NCBI RefSeq assembly: GCF_021134715.1
Contig: NC_060026.1
Location: 9,663,001-9,727,000 of the forward strand
Direction: 5' to 3'
From: Daphnia pulex
Taxonomy: Eukaryota > Arthropoda > Branchiopoda > Diplostraca > Daphniidae
DNA length: 64,000 nucleotides
This document shows positions 46,101 to 59,200 of the stretch, in pieces. The position numbers and the translations under genes were made by a program. The notes beneath the pieces are model-generated. The model was not told the DNA's origin. It did no database searches and saw only the letters and a list, made by a program, of their open reading frames with translations. Position 1 is the stretch's first letter. Each line of letters begins with the position of its first letter.

Positions 46101-47916
46101 GAACGAGAATGCATTATTAGGCTGATTTGTACACCTTTGCGTTAACTAAGTCTACATACTTTATTGAAAGTTCGCATAACCCAAGTCCTTTCTAGAACGT
46201 TGTAAACTCGTGTCACTGCTTCAAATGGGACCCACTGTTCAGCTTCCACTTCCGGAGTATTCTAAAAGAAACAAACACGCCATTTTACATTAAAATTCAA
46301 ACTTTTGTCCTCGACAAGTAATTACCTCCTGTGACGAAACGCGATCTATGGTGTCGGCACTACTTTGAAACCCTTTTCCATCAGACTTCGGTACCACTGA
46401 GAGCGATGGTGTGTTGACTGTGGGGATGGATTGGTTGAGACCCAACGACGGCCCATTCTAATATTGAAGAAAAAAAAACATTTATACAGATAACAAATGA
46501 AAAGTAAAGACAACATCGTACCAAAGGTGACTGTTGCGAGCAGAATTCTGCGCTTAGTTCGAGTTTGGAACTTATGATTTCAGTACTCAATTCTGCCTCC
46601 GGATTTTCAGTTGTTTCATCCAAAGAATGATTAGTTCGAGCTACAAGATCTTGCGTTTGAAAGCACTCAACGAAGCGGTGGCTCTGTGAGTCTGGATCGC
46701 GAAATGGCGAGGTGCTCAATAGATCTTGTGAAAACGGAATAGATGACGGAGACTGTGTCAGCCGTGGAGTCAAGTCCTGCGAGGCTGAATCGGCTTCACG
46801 TCGTGGCTGAGCGGCCGGAATTGCAACTGAGCTTTCGGGGGAACCAGGGTCCTCGCGGACATTGCGTCGGATTTCTTCTACAAATTCAATCCCATCATCG
46901 GCGTCTTCAGAGGGTTCTGCTGGTCGACTGACGGTAGGCTTTTGGATAGAGTTGTCTAAACCCCGGTTGGGCTCCGATAGGAATGAAGATGGAGACTCGA
47001 CCACAACAGAGTGGTTGGAACCACTGTCACTTTCAAAATGAATTTGACGCATGGATTTTGATTTTGATACGCTACCCAGGGGCTCAACGGTCACAATCTA
47101 GGGGGTAAAAATCGACACGTTAATCAATCAGTCCATAGTCCATCTCTATCAAGTTATAAAAAGGTACTGTTTTAGCAGCTGCCTCATTTGCTTCTGGGGA
47201 TGAGTCCAGTTTATCTGGCACAGTACTTGTTGCGGCCTCTTCAATATTGCGTAGGGTCCGCAGAGAACCTTGAACGGGAGATCCGATAGCCATGGTGACA
47301 AAAGCTGAAGATCTGGACAAATTCACAGGTGTTCTCCTACAAAGTTGATTTATGTAATGCCAACAATCAATAATTTTATGAATTGCAATAATGTTAAAAT
47401 ATGTAAATCGAGGAAATGTTTTGATCACCTTGGTGGCTGGTTGGCAGGAACAGGTGATGCAGGTAGAACATCATCATCATCCTCGGCTTCTTCAGTATTT
47501 GCACTAGGTGAATCTGGACTAGGTCTTGACAAGTTGAGATTTGAATCAGGTTCAGAAGTAAGCTGAGAAGTCAACAGGTTTTCCATAACTGGGCTTTCTG
47601 AAACACGAGTGATACTGAATAGCGCAACAAAAATTGAAATATATTAGAATTTTTTTTTTTTATATTTCATTTGTTGTTGTGTTTACATTTGAGAGATTTC
47701 ACTGCCATGTGAGTTGCTCAAAGCAGCTGTACTTGCTTGACTATAGTCATCTAGTATAGTTTCATTGACAGTAGTAAACTCTTCCAATATGTCATCATCA
47801 GTAATGAAAGACAGAGATATAAAAGATGGATCCATATTGTTGTTGCTATTTACTGATCTTCGGGCCACTTCAGTTGGAGGATTTGGTGCTGTGAACTTGT
47901 CATGGAGTCCTTCCAT
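43180..47916 (-). CDS. TP53BP1: 53BP1 homologue, DNA double-strand-break adaptor
   Basis: Thirteen coding exons on the minus strand: 47687-47916, 47429-47614, 47168-47336, 46522-47097, 46326-46457, 46160-46261, 45194-46085, 45098-45124 (27 bases), 44804-45036, 44685-44740, 44405-44616, 43714-44291, 43180-43653. Every junction keeps phase and the total is 1288 residues. The C-terminus has tandem BRCT domains: LFAGFAFLLTKAS and RTERYIKSLAANIRSVSHDW, then DYVVTTKDCT and PLVSSTWVIQSLIHGKI. Before them lies a Tudor region (RPVFAQWTDKCFYAAKITQR, about 764-860), which in 53BP1 reads H4K20 methylation. The long N-terminal half is disordered with clustered SQ/TQ sites (about 290-340) as ATM/ATR targets. 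A basic RGRKPK and a GRRGRPP AT-hook-like motif sit near 660-690. It works at chromatin breaks to steer repair toward end joining. Vertebrate 53BP1 is longer (about 1970 residues). Confidence 0.92.
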
Positions 47917-50273
47917 GTTGCTTATGCAGTAAAAACTTGATTTTTTCCCAGACACCTTATTCCCACAGGTTAAATTTTAATGATTTCAGTAGTCACAATT
48001 TGTGTTTGGGTCACCTGCTATGAAAAAAGACAAGAGAGAGGTGATTGAGTGGGCAGCAGTCGATATATCGTTTTGTTCCTTACTTGCGGAAGCTGGCATT
48101 TGAATAGGGTACATCCAATCAAAAGAATATATTTTGATTGATAGTTATCGTCAATTAAAAATTAAAAATCGTTGTTAAAATCAATCTAACTAATCAATAC
48201 CGAAAGATTTGCAAAACATTAGAAAACACAGGTTTTGTGACGCAAGGTTCCATATTTTTGCCACATTGCCAGTTGGAATAAATCTATTGCACGTTGGTGC
48301 GCAACCGCGCTGAAGTCTGAACTGCTGAAGTTGACGTTGACGAGTTGACTGAGTGGGCAGTGGGCTGTAGGCCTGTAGCTCTGAACGCATCGTTGGCTTA
48401 TTGCAAAACACGCCGAGACGAAGAGTCACGTCTGATCACGTCTCGATATGCCCGGAAAGTTGAAATGACCAGAAATGTCGAAACAAACTACTGCTGTTTT
48501 CTTTACAATTCGCTGCAACAGTCGCAGAAGTCTTTACGGTCGAAGATAATCTAGAATAAAATTTCGCATTATTTTTAGTTCTACCGCATCTATAGCTCTG
48601 TGGTTCTACTATAATAACTAGTTTGAAAAATTTAAACTTCCAACTAAATTATATTGTTCCATAAAAATGGAAATATAGTGTTAATATAGTGCAATAAAAA
48701 TAAATAAGCATGTTAATTTACTAAAGCCAAGAACGAACAAATTTTTAAATAAGGTAAATCACCGAAGCGAAGACCGTCAGGTTCAGGTATAGGCGTTTCA
48801 GCGTTTCCGACACTTTTAACTTTTTTTTTAAATTCCCATCGAAGACGCGTTCGAGCTTGTCTCAAATAAAATTGTTCACATATGGTGATTATTCTCAATT
48901 CATCATCATTTGCCGACAACAATGGAACTTTTTTTTCAGATTCTTTATTAAATTTATTAGAAATATTGTTAAAAAACAATGCCCAAGCAGTAATTACGGA
49001 TGATAGCGGCTTTCAATCGAACCAACGGAACCGCCTTAATGATTACCTATGCGCGCATACGTAACATTCCAAGTCGGTCGCGGTGTATGGGCCGTGTATA
49101 GTGATCGTGTAATCTATAGGTGTCTACTGTCTAGTCTTGTATAAAAGATTTGTACTGTACATTAATACGAGAAAGGAAATGTTTCTTTTCCGTTCGAAAA
49201 TTTCTCGAGTTGATTTCATATTATTGCTTACATTATCCATCTTGGTTGAGGAGTAAAGAAAATGAACAACGTCTGCTGCTGCCAAGGGAATAATAATACG
49301 TGGTATGTAGCCTCACTTTATTTCTAGCTCGTTTTTGAACTTTTTCTTGGGGGTTTTCTTATTTAATAGATTTCGGTTGACTGACAATTTTCTCTCGGTG
49401 CTGTGTGAGAGCAGACTGCGACTTCAACAGCATAGCAAATAGCACGTAATAAAATGGTTTGTCGCGATGAGAGATACAGTGTGCCAGGACTTTTCGGTAC
49501 ATTCCGCATTTCCGCCCGGGATATATGGACGAGGGTTCGGATGGACGAGCGATTGGTGTGGCGAGGAAACGATGCGTCATAAACAGCTTATAAAATCCTG
49601 ACGTAAAAAGACGCGAGTCGGAATGAAGGGAGATGTTTCTCGGTTCACGCAGTTCCACACTCAAACTACTACGCATTTGATTTCCGTTGAAACACTTTTC
49701 ACATACGCTTATTCTGCAAATCACATCAGAAATAGTCGCTTAATTCACTTACTGGTTTTATTTTCTCACATAAACCTTAAGTAAAATATTCCTCATTTCA
49801 TTATTAAATGCCAATGTCGTTAATCAGCTGTAATACCTGAATGATGGCCATCAAGAATTCTAATGGTAGTAAAATTTAATTGAACTCAACTCACAATTTA
49901 CAGTTTAGCATTCAAATCTTCTTTAAGTGTTTTATTGCAAACATTTGAACATTTTTACGAATATTTGAATATACTTTTATAACAAACCGGAGGACGGAAC
50001 TGATGAAACCGCTAGAGCCTTGGCTTGACGCAAAGTGTAGTGTGTAGAACGTGGGCTCGTCTTTTTCTTCCTCAAATGTAGAAGCTCCGGCAGCTGGTTG
50101 CTGCAGACGTGTTGGAAGTTCCGAACAGTGCTGATCGCCGAGCTATATACATCGCCCGTCGCTTATTTTTTTTTTTTTCAAATTTCGAGCGCAAATATTT
50201 TTGTTTTCCCCCCTCAACCGAACAGAAAACAGAATTTATAGCCCGACGAGTTATTCACCTACAGGATGCCAAG
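47917..50273. other. 53BP1 promoter side and Wnt upstream region
   Basis: The 53BP1 leader should start here. Nothing else is certain. An unassigned minus-strand frame lies at 48716-49012 and an exon-like ATG plus donor at about 49261-49302 (see separate entries). Confidence 0.4.
48716..49012 (-). pseudogene. Unassigned coding fragment
   Basis: A minus-strand frame of about 99 codons without ATG reads SSVITAWALFFNNISNKFNK, then LLSANDDELRIITICEQFYL, RQARTRLRWEFKKKVKS and PDGLRFGDLPYLKICSFLAL, and stops. The composition is protein-like, and LRFGDLP....ICSFL faintly resembles an F-box start. No ATG, neighbouring exon or poly-A tail was found. Probably a gene fragment moved here. Confidence 0.3.
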
Positions 50274-53200
50274 ATGAGGTCGCCGTCGTTCACAAGCAGC
50301 AACCTCGTCTGGTCCGCCAACTCAGTCAGGTCGACCAAAATGGTTCGAAAGTCAGCGGGAACTGCCGCCGGTGCGCGCTGGTCTTTGGCCTTGCTCACGA
50401 TGGTCATCGTTCACGTTCAAGTCACTGCGGCCAGTTGGTGGTAAGTCATTTTTTTTTTTAATTAATTCATTCTAATTATTACTTCCCTGATAGGTTTAGA
50501 ATTTTTTGTTAGAAATTTAAATTGGGTACCTTAGATATTCTACCCTTCAAGTGTGGATATAGGCCTACGGCCAGTTCCATGGTTGAAATCACCAGAGAGA
50601 TATGGCAAGACGATATCGGCGTCGTCGATATTGCTATGTAGGCTGCTAGGAAATTCAGCGTCCAAAAAGGACAAGCAATTTGATGTTATTTCGTCCCCCC
50701 TCTATTTCTGGGCCTTTAAAGTTTTTGTGACCGTGATGGTGTGTGTGTGTGTGTGTGTGTGTATAGATAATAATATACTGTGCGTATATTTTTCCCCCCT
50801 AACCGTAAGCGTAGGAGACGGATTTTTTCTTTGAGTCTTTGACTTTGTGTGTTGCTGTTTTGTGAGAGGGTGAATAGCTGGGGGGAGAGAGAGAGAGAGA
50901 GAGGAGGGAATTTGTAGCCCTGGCTGTGACGTTTACGACGCGGCGGCCAAAAGTCCTCCTCCCATCCATTCGTCCTGGCCCAGCAGCTCCGCGCCGTTTG
51001 CTCCAGCTTTCAAGGAGAGAATACGACAAAAAGGGAAAAAAAAGGGGAGAAAATTCGTGTCAAAAGGCACAGCACCATTGGCCAGCAGCAGCACTATATA
51101 TATATATATATACAGTATAGTAGTATAGTAATGGTTTCCAGATATTAAGAGCTGGGCGAGAAAGAGACGAGAGCACCAGAGAGAGAACATTAAGTGGGAA
51201 AAAGTATAAGACACCCCTTCCGCCCCTGGATGGTTGCCTGGATGGCTGTTAAACCGGCCTATATACTCTCATCTATACACCCCATATATATCCATCCCTC
51301 CACACAGCAAGTCTACACGTAAATATAAAATTAGAAATATTTAGTGTATACTACACACATCCTGGTGCTGCTGCTGTGTAGATTTGTTTGAAATTGATCA
51401 TCACCTGGCCCTATATACTGCCGTTTCACACGCAACCGGGCCACACAGCACTCGTGATGTGACCCCCTAATGGCTCATTTTGGTCATTGGTGACATGTCA
51501 GGTCTATCCACTGCTGCTGCTGTTCTTCCTGGTCTATCGAAAACGGCATTATACAACACAACCAAATGGCCGGAGGTTCGAAATAAAAGAAGCCAATAAC
51601 CTTAACAAATATATACATACAAGTGAGAGCCCTTTGTACTCGTTCAACCCTGGTTCACGTGAAATATCGCAGTTGACTAGGAGCCAGTTTATGTAGACGT
51701 GCGGCGGCCGTACTTGTGTTGATGTGCGCATTAATATGTTCCAGACTGACAAGAGAAAAAAGGTTGTTATATCTCAAATAAGGTTCCCTTTTACTATATA
51801 GGAGAAAAAACTATATACTATCCTCTAGCTGCTGTGGTCGTCAGACGGACTGGTTAGTTCTATAGTTTATATATCCCTCCCACTGGCTTATTCTCCAGCC
51901 CACCCCGTCCACCCACGACATCGTCAAAAGTCGTAAATCTTGAGTGGTTTACGTCGCCTAGACCATGGCGGAAATTCACCGAAGAATGCCTCAAATCCTC
52001 GGTGTAAAACGACACACAGACAACACGCACACAGCAAGTCTGTGTGTGTCTGTCACCCTTCGTCTTTTTTCCCTTCGTTTCTCTTGGATGTGCTCGTTCT
52101 TGTACCTCCTTTATTCAATTCTTTATTTCGTTTGGAATGGATAAAAAAGAGAAGTCAATGCGTGGAGGGGTAGGTAGATAGATCCATGTTCTGTCGACTT
52201 TTTAAGTAGGTTTATACTTGGAAATTGATTGCGATTGATTTCCCCCCTTTTCCTATTTGGGCGTTTGGCTGATGGAAATCTGCGAACCCAGCTGCCATCA
52301 ACATTAACACGATTCAGGTGAAGGACAAAACAATTCCTTGGGGGAAAAAAAACCAAACTATTAAATAAGATGGCGAAAACAAAACCAAAAAAAAATTTCC
52401 AAAAAAAGTAGGCCTAAAGTGGTGAACCCCGGCTGTGCTACCGTTTTATTACGTGTATAATATTTGAAAGAGAGAGAGAAACAAAAAAATGTCTAAAAGC
52501 TTTGGAAATCCGATCTAAAAAGCATCCGAATGACTCGAACCGTTTAGAGTGTGGGCGAGAAAAAACAGAACACTTTCGCTCGAATAAATTATAGCATAGC
52601 AGTCTACAGTCTATTTACTCTCGATGATTCTTCGCGTGTGTGTGATGGTCTAAAAGCGCATATGATTATAGTTGGCGTCGCCTTTATATTTTTGATGTCC
52701 AGCAAGTGTAACGAATCAGTCGGTTGGGTTTATGGCACACGTTTGCAGGGTGTTTCGGCACGTCGTTTGAAACGAGTTTGATGTTCGACTTTGTGGTCGC
52801 GCCCATCATGCAGCACAACAGCCATTAGGGCCTCCGCCGCTGCTGCTGTGTGTACAGCGACTTGTTTGGTCAGTCGAACGGAACTGATGTTTGAACTGTT
52901 TTCCTTTTCGGCTTCTTTTCTTTTTCTTTTTCTTTTCACTTTCATTCCTTCTTCTTCTTCTCGTTTTTAACTGGTATGAGCCACCCACCAAGCGCCGGGG
53001 CGGGCCAGACCGCTCGCGTCTGTGCTGGGCTTTTGTCGTTTCTATAATGTAGACAATATAGTGCACGCCATCCATATACAGAGAGCTTTGGTGGGGCTGC
53101 CACTAACAAACAAATAGACCTTTTCTTACACTCAGTTTGCTATGTATATAGTACGTACTGTACGTGTAGTAGTGCGCATGGGTTGCGTGAAAACTGGGCC

Positions 53201-56200
53201 AGCTATGCACACTAGGCCTATTTGCTGTAGTCGGTCGCTTGTTATTTTATTGCTCTTTCGCGCCATTGACACAAGTACATATTAAGTAGTACATGAGAGA
53301 AAGAACAGAATCAGCAACAATCCGGAGACCTCCAAGCAACATCTTATACATCTAGAGCAATTGACATAGAGTTTCATTTCAAGTAATAACTTGGTGATTC
53401 AGATTTCGTTCGTTAGAGTATAAGTACTTGGACGTCAATAATAATAAGTATATATATACTGGTATTATACTAGCTACATATTTTTATGACTCGGATTCCA
53501 ACTGATTCGGAGGGGACGAGAATCTATAGATCCGCTCATATTCTATGTAATAATGTAATACCAGCGAAATACTCCGGGCCGAATAATAATATCCATCATT
53601 AAAAAAGGGAAAAAGAAGGGGAAATAATCCTGGAGAATCCACCAGCAGCGGATTTTTATTATTGTGCGGATGACAGTTGATAGGCCATAACGCTGGCCTA
53701 ATCATTGGCTATAATCTTTTTTCCGTTCGTATATTCCTATAGATAATATAACAACCAAAGAAGAAGACGAAGAAAATAAAATTATTCTCTCCGCTCGTAA
53801 ATGAAAATAGAAAGACAGGGGGAAAACAAAACAAAAAAAAAAACAGCTGAGGATAACAATATAAGAGAAAAGGAAGGAAATGTTGACACATCAAGACGGG
53901 CGATGTCTCCATCAAGGTTGCTGGTAGAGACGGGGGCAGCCTGATGCTGGTCTATGCCATCCGTCTCTTTTTCTCTCTCACTCGGCTGTGCTGAGCTCCG
54001 GAGAAGCGCGTAGTTGACTATTTGATGAAGGGCGTTTCAACGGCTATAACTCTGCATGTTCTACGGTTTACTACGCTATATATACACCAAAAGAGAGAGA
54101 GAGAAACGACAAGGGAAACGTATATAGAGAGGGGATGAAGGCTTATATAGCTGGTGAGGGTTTGTGATGTTCCAGCAGCAGGGGCTAGCCGAGAGAGAGA
54201 GAGGGAATAACCAAGTATATAACGCCAAATCACCGGCATCGTCATAAATCTGCACAACGGGGATGAGTCAAAGCTTAACGACAGCCAAACGGCCCGTCTG
54301 TATATAGTCAGATCGAACATGTATAATGGCATCGTCCGCGCCAATCTTTTATGATCTCTGCTGATGCTCTTCCTAGCAATTTCGATGTGTTATTTTGCCC
54401 TTTTTGCCTTTTCCCAGCATGGCACACAGCAGCTCGGGTTTGTTCTGCTGCTAGCTGCTGACTATTCTCTTGTTATTTTGATGGGTGATGGTCCCCGGTT
54501 GTCGTTATGTGGCCCCGTGTTGGACAAACAGCAACACAGCACGCGGGGATCATTGAAGCCGAGAGCGACCAATAAGACGAGGGTGTCTGCCGTTGCTGGT
54601 TAACAAGGACCCGACGTATAAATGTCAACGTCGCCCACGATTTGTGGCAGCTATATACTTGCACAGATTTACTAATACTCGGCTCTCAATGGACACGTAG
54701 ATTTCGGTCAATGCTACATCGAAGAGATATAATAAGGAACAAGCCAAAAGTAGATAGAGAGGCAATATGGGCACAGTTCTTTTCTCCCCCATCTGGACAC
54801 AAAGAAAAAAAAGGGAAGAAGAAACACCCTGGTTTCCCATAGTCAAAATTGTGCTGCTCTGAGCGCCAGGCATTTTTGACCATTTCAATAGGCCTATAGT
54901 TCTTAATCGGTGGTTAAAATACATAAAGTGTGTCGCCTTCTATATTCCACGACAACTATCCAAGGAAATCTCAGACAATATGTGCAGCCAGCCAGTCGAA
55001 TTCTTGTATAGCATTTGCTCTTGCCTATCACATCTTTTTAGGCTTAGTAAAAAAAAAGGAAGGTAAAATTTACGTCAATGCATTTCTGTGTGACAAGAAC
55101 AGGCTAATAGGCCATCAACTATATATGTAGACCAACCAGCAGCCTTTATATACTTTGGGTGTATAGCCAAAGTCAATATGGGCCTATATCTTGGGGTTCG
55201 AAGTTTACTTCTTATATTTTCCTCTATCTGACAAACCCAAATCCTTCCTTAAAAAAATGTGGGTTGAAAAATTTGCCAGTTTATCTCGCTGGGAAATTCT
55301 ATCTAAAATGAGTTTTTTTTTGTAAATTTGACTTTGTCGCTTATTAGTCGGTATTTCCCTACAACTATCAACCTACTAGGCGTAGGCGGATGATTGCAAT
55401 CAATCACACATCGCCATCAACTCACGTGTATTCCTTCATTTTTACCGTTGGAATTGTTGGCCTACAGCTATACTGATATAGCTACAACAGCAATAAGAAT
55501 AATGCCTAACCAACAACTTAAAGGTACAACTCCTAAATTGATACCTGATTATACACTCTATTATAGTGCGTTATCCATCTGCGATAACATCACTTATCAG
55601 TAGTTAAATAGAAAATGATGTTATTACACTCCAGGGACTATTTTACAGTTATAGGCCTGGTCCTGTCTATATGACGTAAGTCCGTGTAGTTGCAGTGCAA
55701 TATGTACACAGGACTTGTATTTGTTTAATAATAAATATTTTTTATTGTCACAATGGTGGTGTCACGTAGCCACACTTTTGTCAATACGTTTCACGGCTTT
55801 AATGCGTCAAATAGCAGGCCTAATTTCACTTTTTTGTTCTCACTGTTTCCGTGTCGCTACTGCGCGGTTGTAATATCTTGTGTGGCGACTAATAATCATT
55901 CGGCACATCAGGCCTATAATAAAAACACTCGACACCGCACGTTTACAACGTTAATAAATATAGGCCAGCAGGCAGCTAGCAAAAGAGGAATGTCTAATCT
56001 CTGAGGATCATTTAGCGCGCCGTACATTTATGGTCACGAAAATCAGATCACGTATATATGTATGCGCCCTGGCAAGAGCGCGGCTATATAGAGACACTTC
56101 CGGAAAGGCAGCAATATTATATGGGGCAGCACTGCAGGGCGGCTCGCAGGGAGCGCCAACTTGCTTTTACACACACACACACACAGTAGTAGTACCGGTA

Positions 56201-59200
56201 GTAGTTTCAACGGATATTTATTTATGTAAACAAGGGACATTGTCTATATATGACGGGCGGCGCGACAAGGGAGAGTTTCTAAACAGGGAAAAGGTCGTGT
56301 GCATGGCGCTCTGATACGTTATAGTACACCGAGAAACTCCTCTGATGCTGTTGGCTGCTTGTTCAACAAGGTGGACGAGGGCGTGCTCTCCCCCCTCCGA
56401 CACTAATTGGTTGTGACAGCCGCCTTATTACATGTCGAAAGCCAATGAAGGAAAGAAAGAAGAAAAAAAGAATAAGTTAGATTCCTTTATTTCTTTCTCC
56501 ATTATCCTACCAGTAAGGTTTTGATGGCTATCAAAAGAGAATAGATATATCTAGACGTTGTATTTTCCATATGCATAAGATATGGGCCGTATATATGGCT
56601 ATCACATGATCTCTTCTATAGACTTTCCCTCTCTCTTTCTCTTGAGAGAGAGAGAGAGTCGAGCCCCCCTTCACTCATCACAGGAACTCAAGTTTGTATT
56701 TCACATTTCGATAACTATTTAGTAGGCATTATATGAGGGACGACGATGATATGCTCTTGTTCTTATTCGCTTCCATGAACTGGGATTATTGATGTTCTTC
56801 TCGGGTGGTTGTTTTTCTTTCTTTTCCCTTATTTCTAAAGTCTCTATCTCCGTTTCACTCTCCTCGTTGTCTGTGCATGTGTGTACGTTGCTGTTAATAA
56901 TCCGACCTATCCACCTATTGTTGTTTGCATAAGTAAGGCTGCACTGCTCACAAGAGAATAGGCAACAAGAAAAAGAAATAAAACGGAAAGGGGGGAAATA
57001 TGAATAAAAGGGAGCAGCCCGGCGATTCGTCGGATGAGATGTGTGTGCATCGCCTTATTCACGGCGGATTCGACTCTCCAAATCGGAGCTCGCCGTGTTT
57101 CCCATAGCACTATTTGGCTGTGTGTCTATCAGCCATGGCATATTAGGACGCGCGGGCGGCGTCAAGAGTTGATGTAGAGGCGGCCACAGCGTGAGCCGCG
57201 CTCTCGTCTTATCGTGCATAATACATTATACACCCATCTAGAGTTGGAGTGTGTATTAGTATAGATGTAGACTCATTTGTTGGACGATGATGCGCACGTG
57301 TGTGGGTTATAGACGCTGAAACAAGCCCGTCATAATTCTGCCCGGTCGTGACGAACAATGCCAAGGATAATAAAGGGACGAACAATTCAAAACAGAACGA
57401 ATAAATTGGGCATCTGCTAGTTAATGTTGGGAGGCAATACCAGCAGCAGCAGCAGCAAGGGGCTCATCTCATCTTGTATTAAACAGTCCGTTCAGCGGCT
57501 TATATAACATCATCGTCTGTGAGGCCTCGTTATGTGCTGTGTGTTATCCCCCCCTCCATCATGCTGTTGGCTCTAATAGGTAATTATCCTGCGGGAGATT
57601 TTTGAAAAGCTTCATCACAGCAGCAGCAAACGGAGAGAGAGAGAAACAAACGAGAATATAAGAAGACAGCGCTAGCGCAGCAAAGAAAAGCTTCTCAGTG
57701 TTAATTCCATCCCCTTCTCATCTGCATGTATGAGAAACAGGACAGGGCCTTTGGGGCATTGTTTTCCTACAATCCTTGATTGGAAAAATGAAAAAAAAAA
57801 TAATAAAATAAAATAAATAGAACAAAGTAACATTTTACAAATCACGCAAGTTTCTCGGCGCCAAACCGGGGGGGATTAAGGAATTAAAAAAATATAGAGC
57901 CTTTAGCGTCATTAAAAATTTTGGGGTTTTTTCTGATGAGTTTCATTATTTTATATTCTAGACTGTTCGCAGAGGAGTTATTAAGAGAACGATTTGTTGT
58001 TTTTCTTGAAATGCTTATTTTCTACTTAACAAATGCTAAATTATACGATTCATACTTTGTGAAGACATTTACTTTAATGAATCAAATTAATTTTTATAAA
58101 TGATCAAAATATGGAACATTTATTTAGCAGTTCACTGTAATGATTCGCATAGTCAATTTATTGAAAGCGGACACATTGAATTTGATCATTGATCCTTAAA
58201 CTGTATCTTATACCTCTTTGCGTGTCTTTGTAAATTATCTCAGGACAAATCTGAAATCAATCGTGATATCATTTTTCTCCTATTAACTAGCTGTACAATT
58301 TTTCATTTTTTTTTTTTTCATTTTCAGGTTATTAGGAACTCCTAGCGTGTACCAAAGTACCTTGGAACTGACACCGACCAGCTACAAGGACCACTGCAAG
58401 CGACTTTATTACCTGGTTGAGAAGCAGCGCGAACTCTGTGGGCTTTCGCAGAACGTCTTATCGGTGAGCTCATTATTCAACTGCATTCGCATTCATCACG
58501 CAATTGATTCATTTGATTTTAATCCAATATTCCAAATTTACTAACCCACAGTCTATAAATAAGACGTGTTTGGTTTTTACAGCATCTATAAATGTGCAAA
58601 CAAATTTATTTGACAGACAATTAGCTTAGGTGCCAAAATGGGCATCAGCGAGTGTCAGAGCCAATTCCGGTCTCAGCGCTGGAATTGTTCCACCTTTGAC
58701 GAGTCCACAACCGTCTTCGGAGGCGTCTTATCAATTAGTAAGTTAACCAAATTTCCCCGTTTTCAAGTTTTTGTTTTTCAAATCCAAAGACGATATATAT
58801 CATTGTGCAAAATGACACCATTCATACCAACACTGACGCGTCAACACACAGGAAGTCGAGAGAGGGCCTACGTATACGCCATCAGCTCCGCCGGAGCTGC
58901 CTATGCTGTGACGCGGGCTTGTTCGCGCGGAGAAATTACTGAATGCGGTTGCGACGGCAAGATACGCCAGAAACCCTCGAAAGGCTTCGAATGGGGCGGC
59001 TGCTCAGAGGTATAAAAACCAACTGGAAGAAAAAAACAGGTTACAGAAAGAATTACTGATGATGATAATTATCAAATTCAATCGCGACAAATAAGGACAT
59101 CACGTTTGGAGAAAGGTTCAGCAAAGAATTTGTGGACGCTCGGGAAGACAACCAGCAAGCTGAAGGCCTCATGAACCTGCATAACAACGAGGCCGGAAGA

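Noticed and set aside
49359..49724. Minus-strand 121-codon frame upstream of Wnt
   Set aside because: No ATG-supported gene model, domain or splice partner.
54018..56314. Several open frames of 80-110 codons inside Wnt intron 1
   Set aside because: They are built from GA, TA and AC simple repeats with no domains or splice signals.
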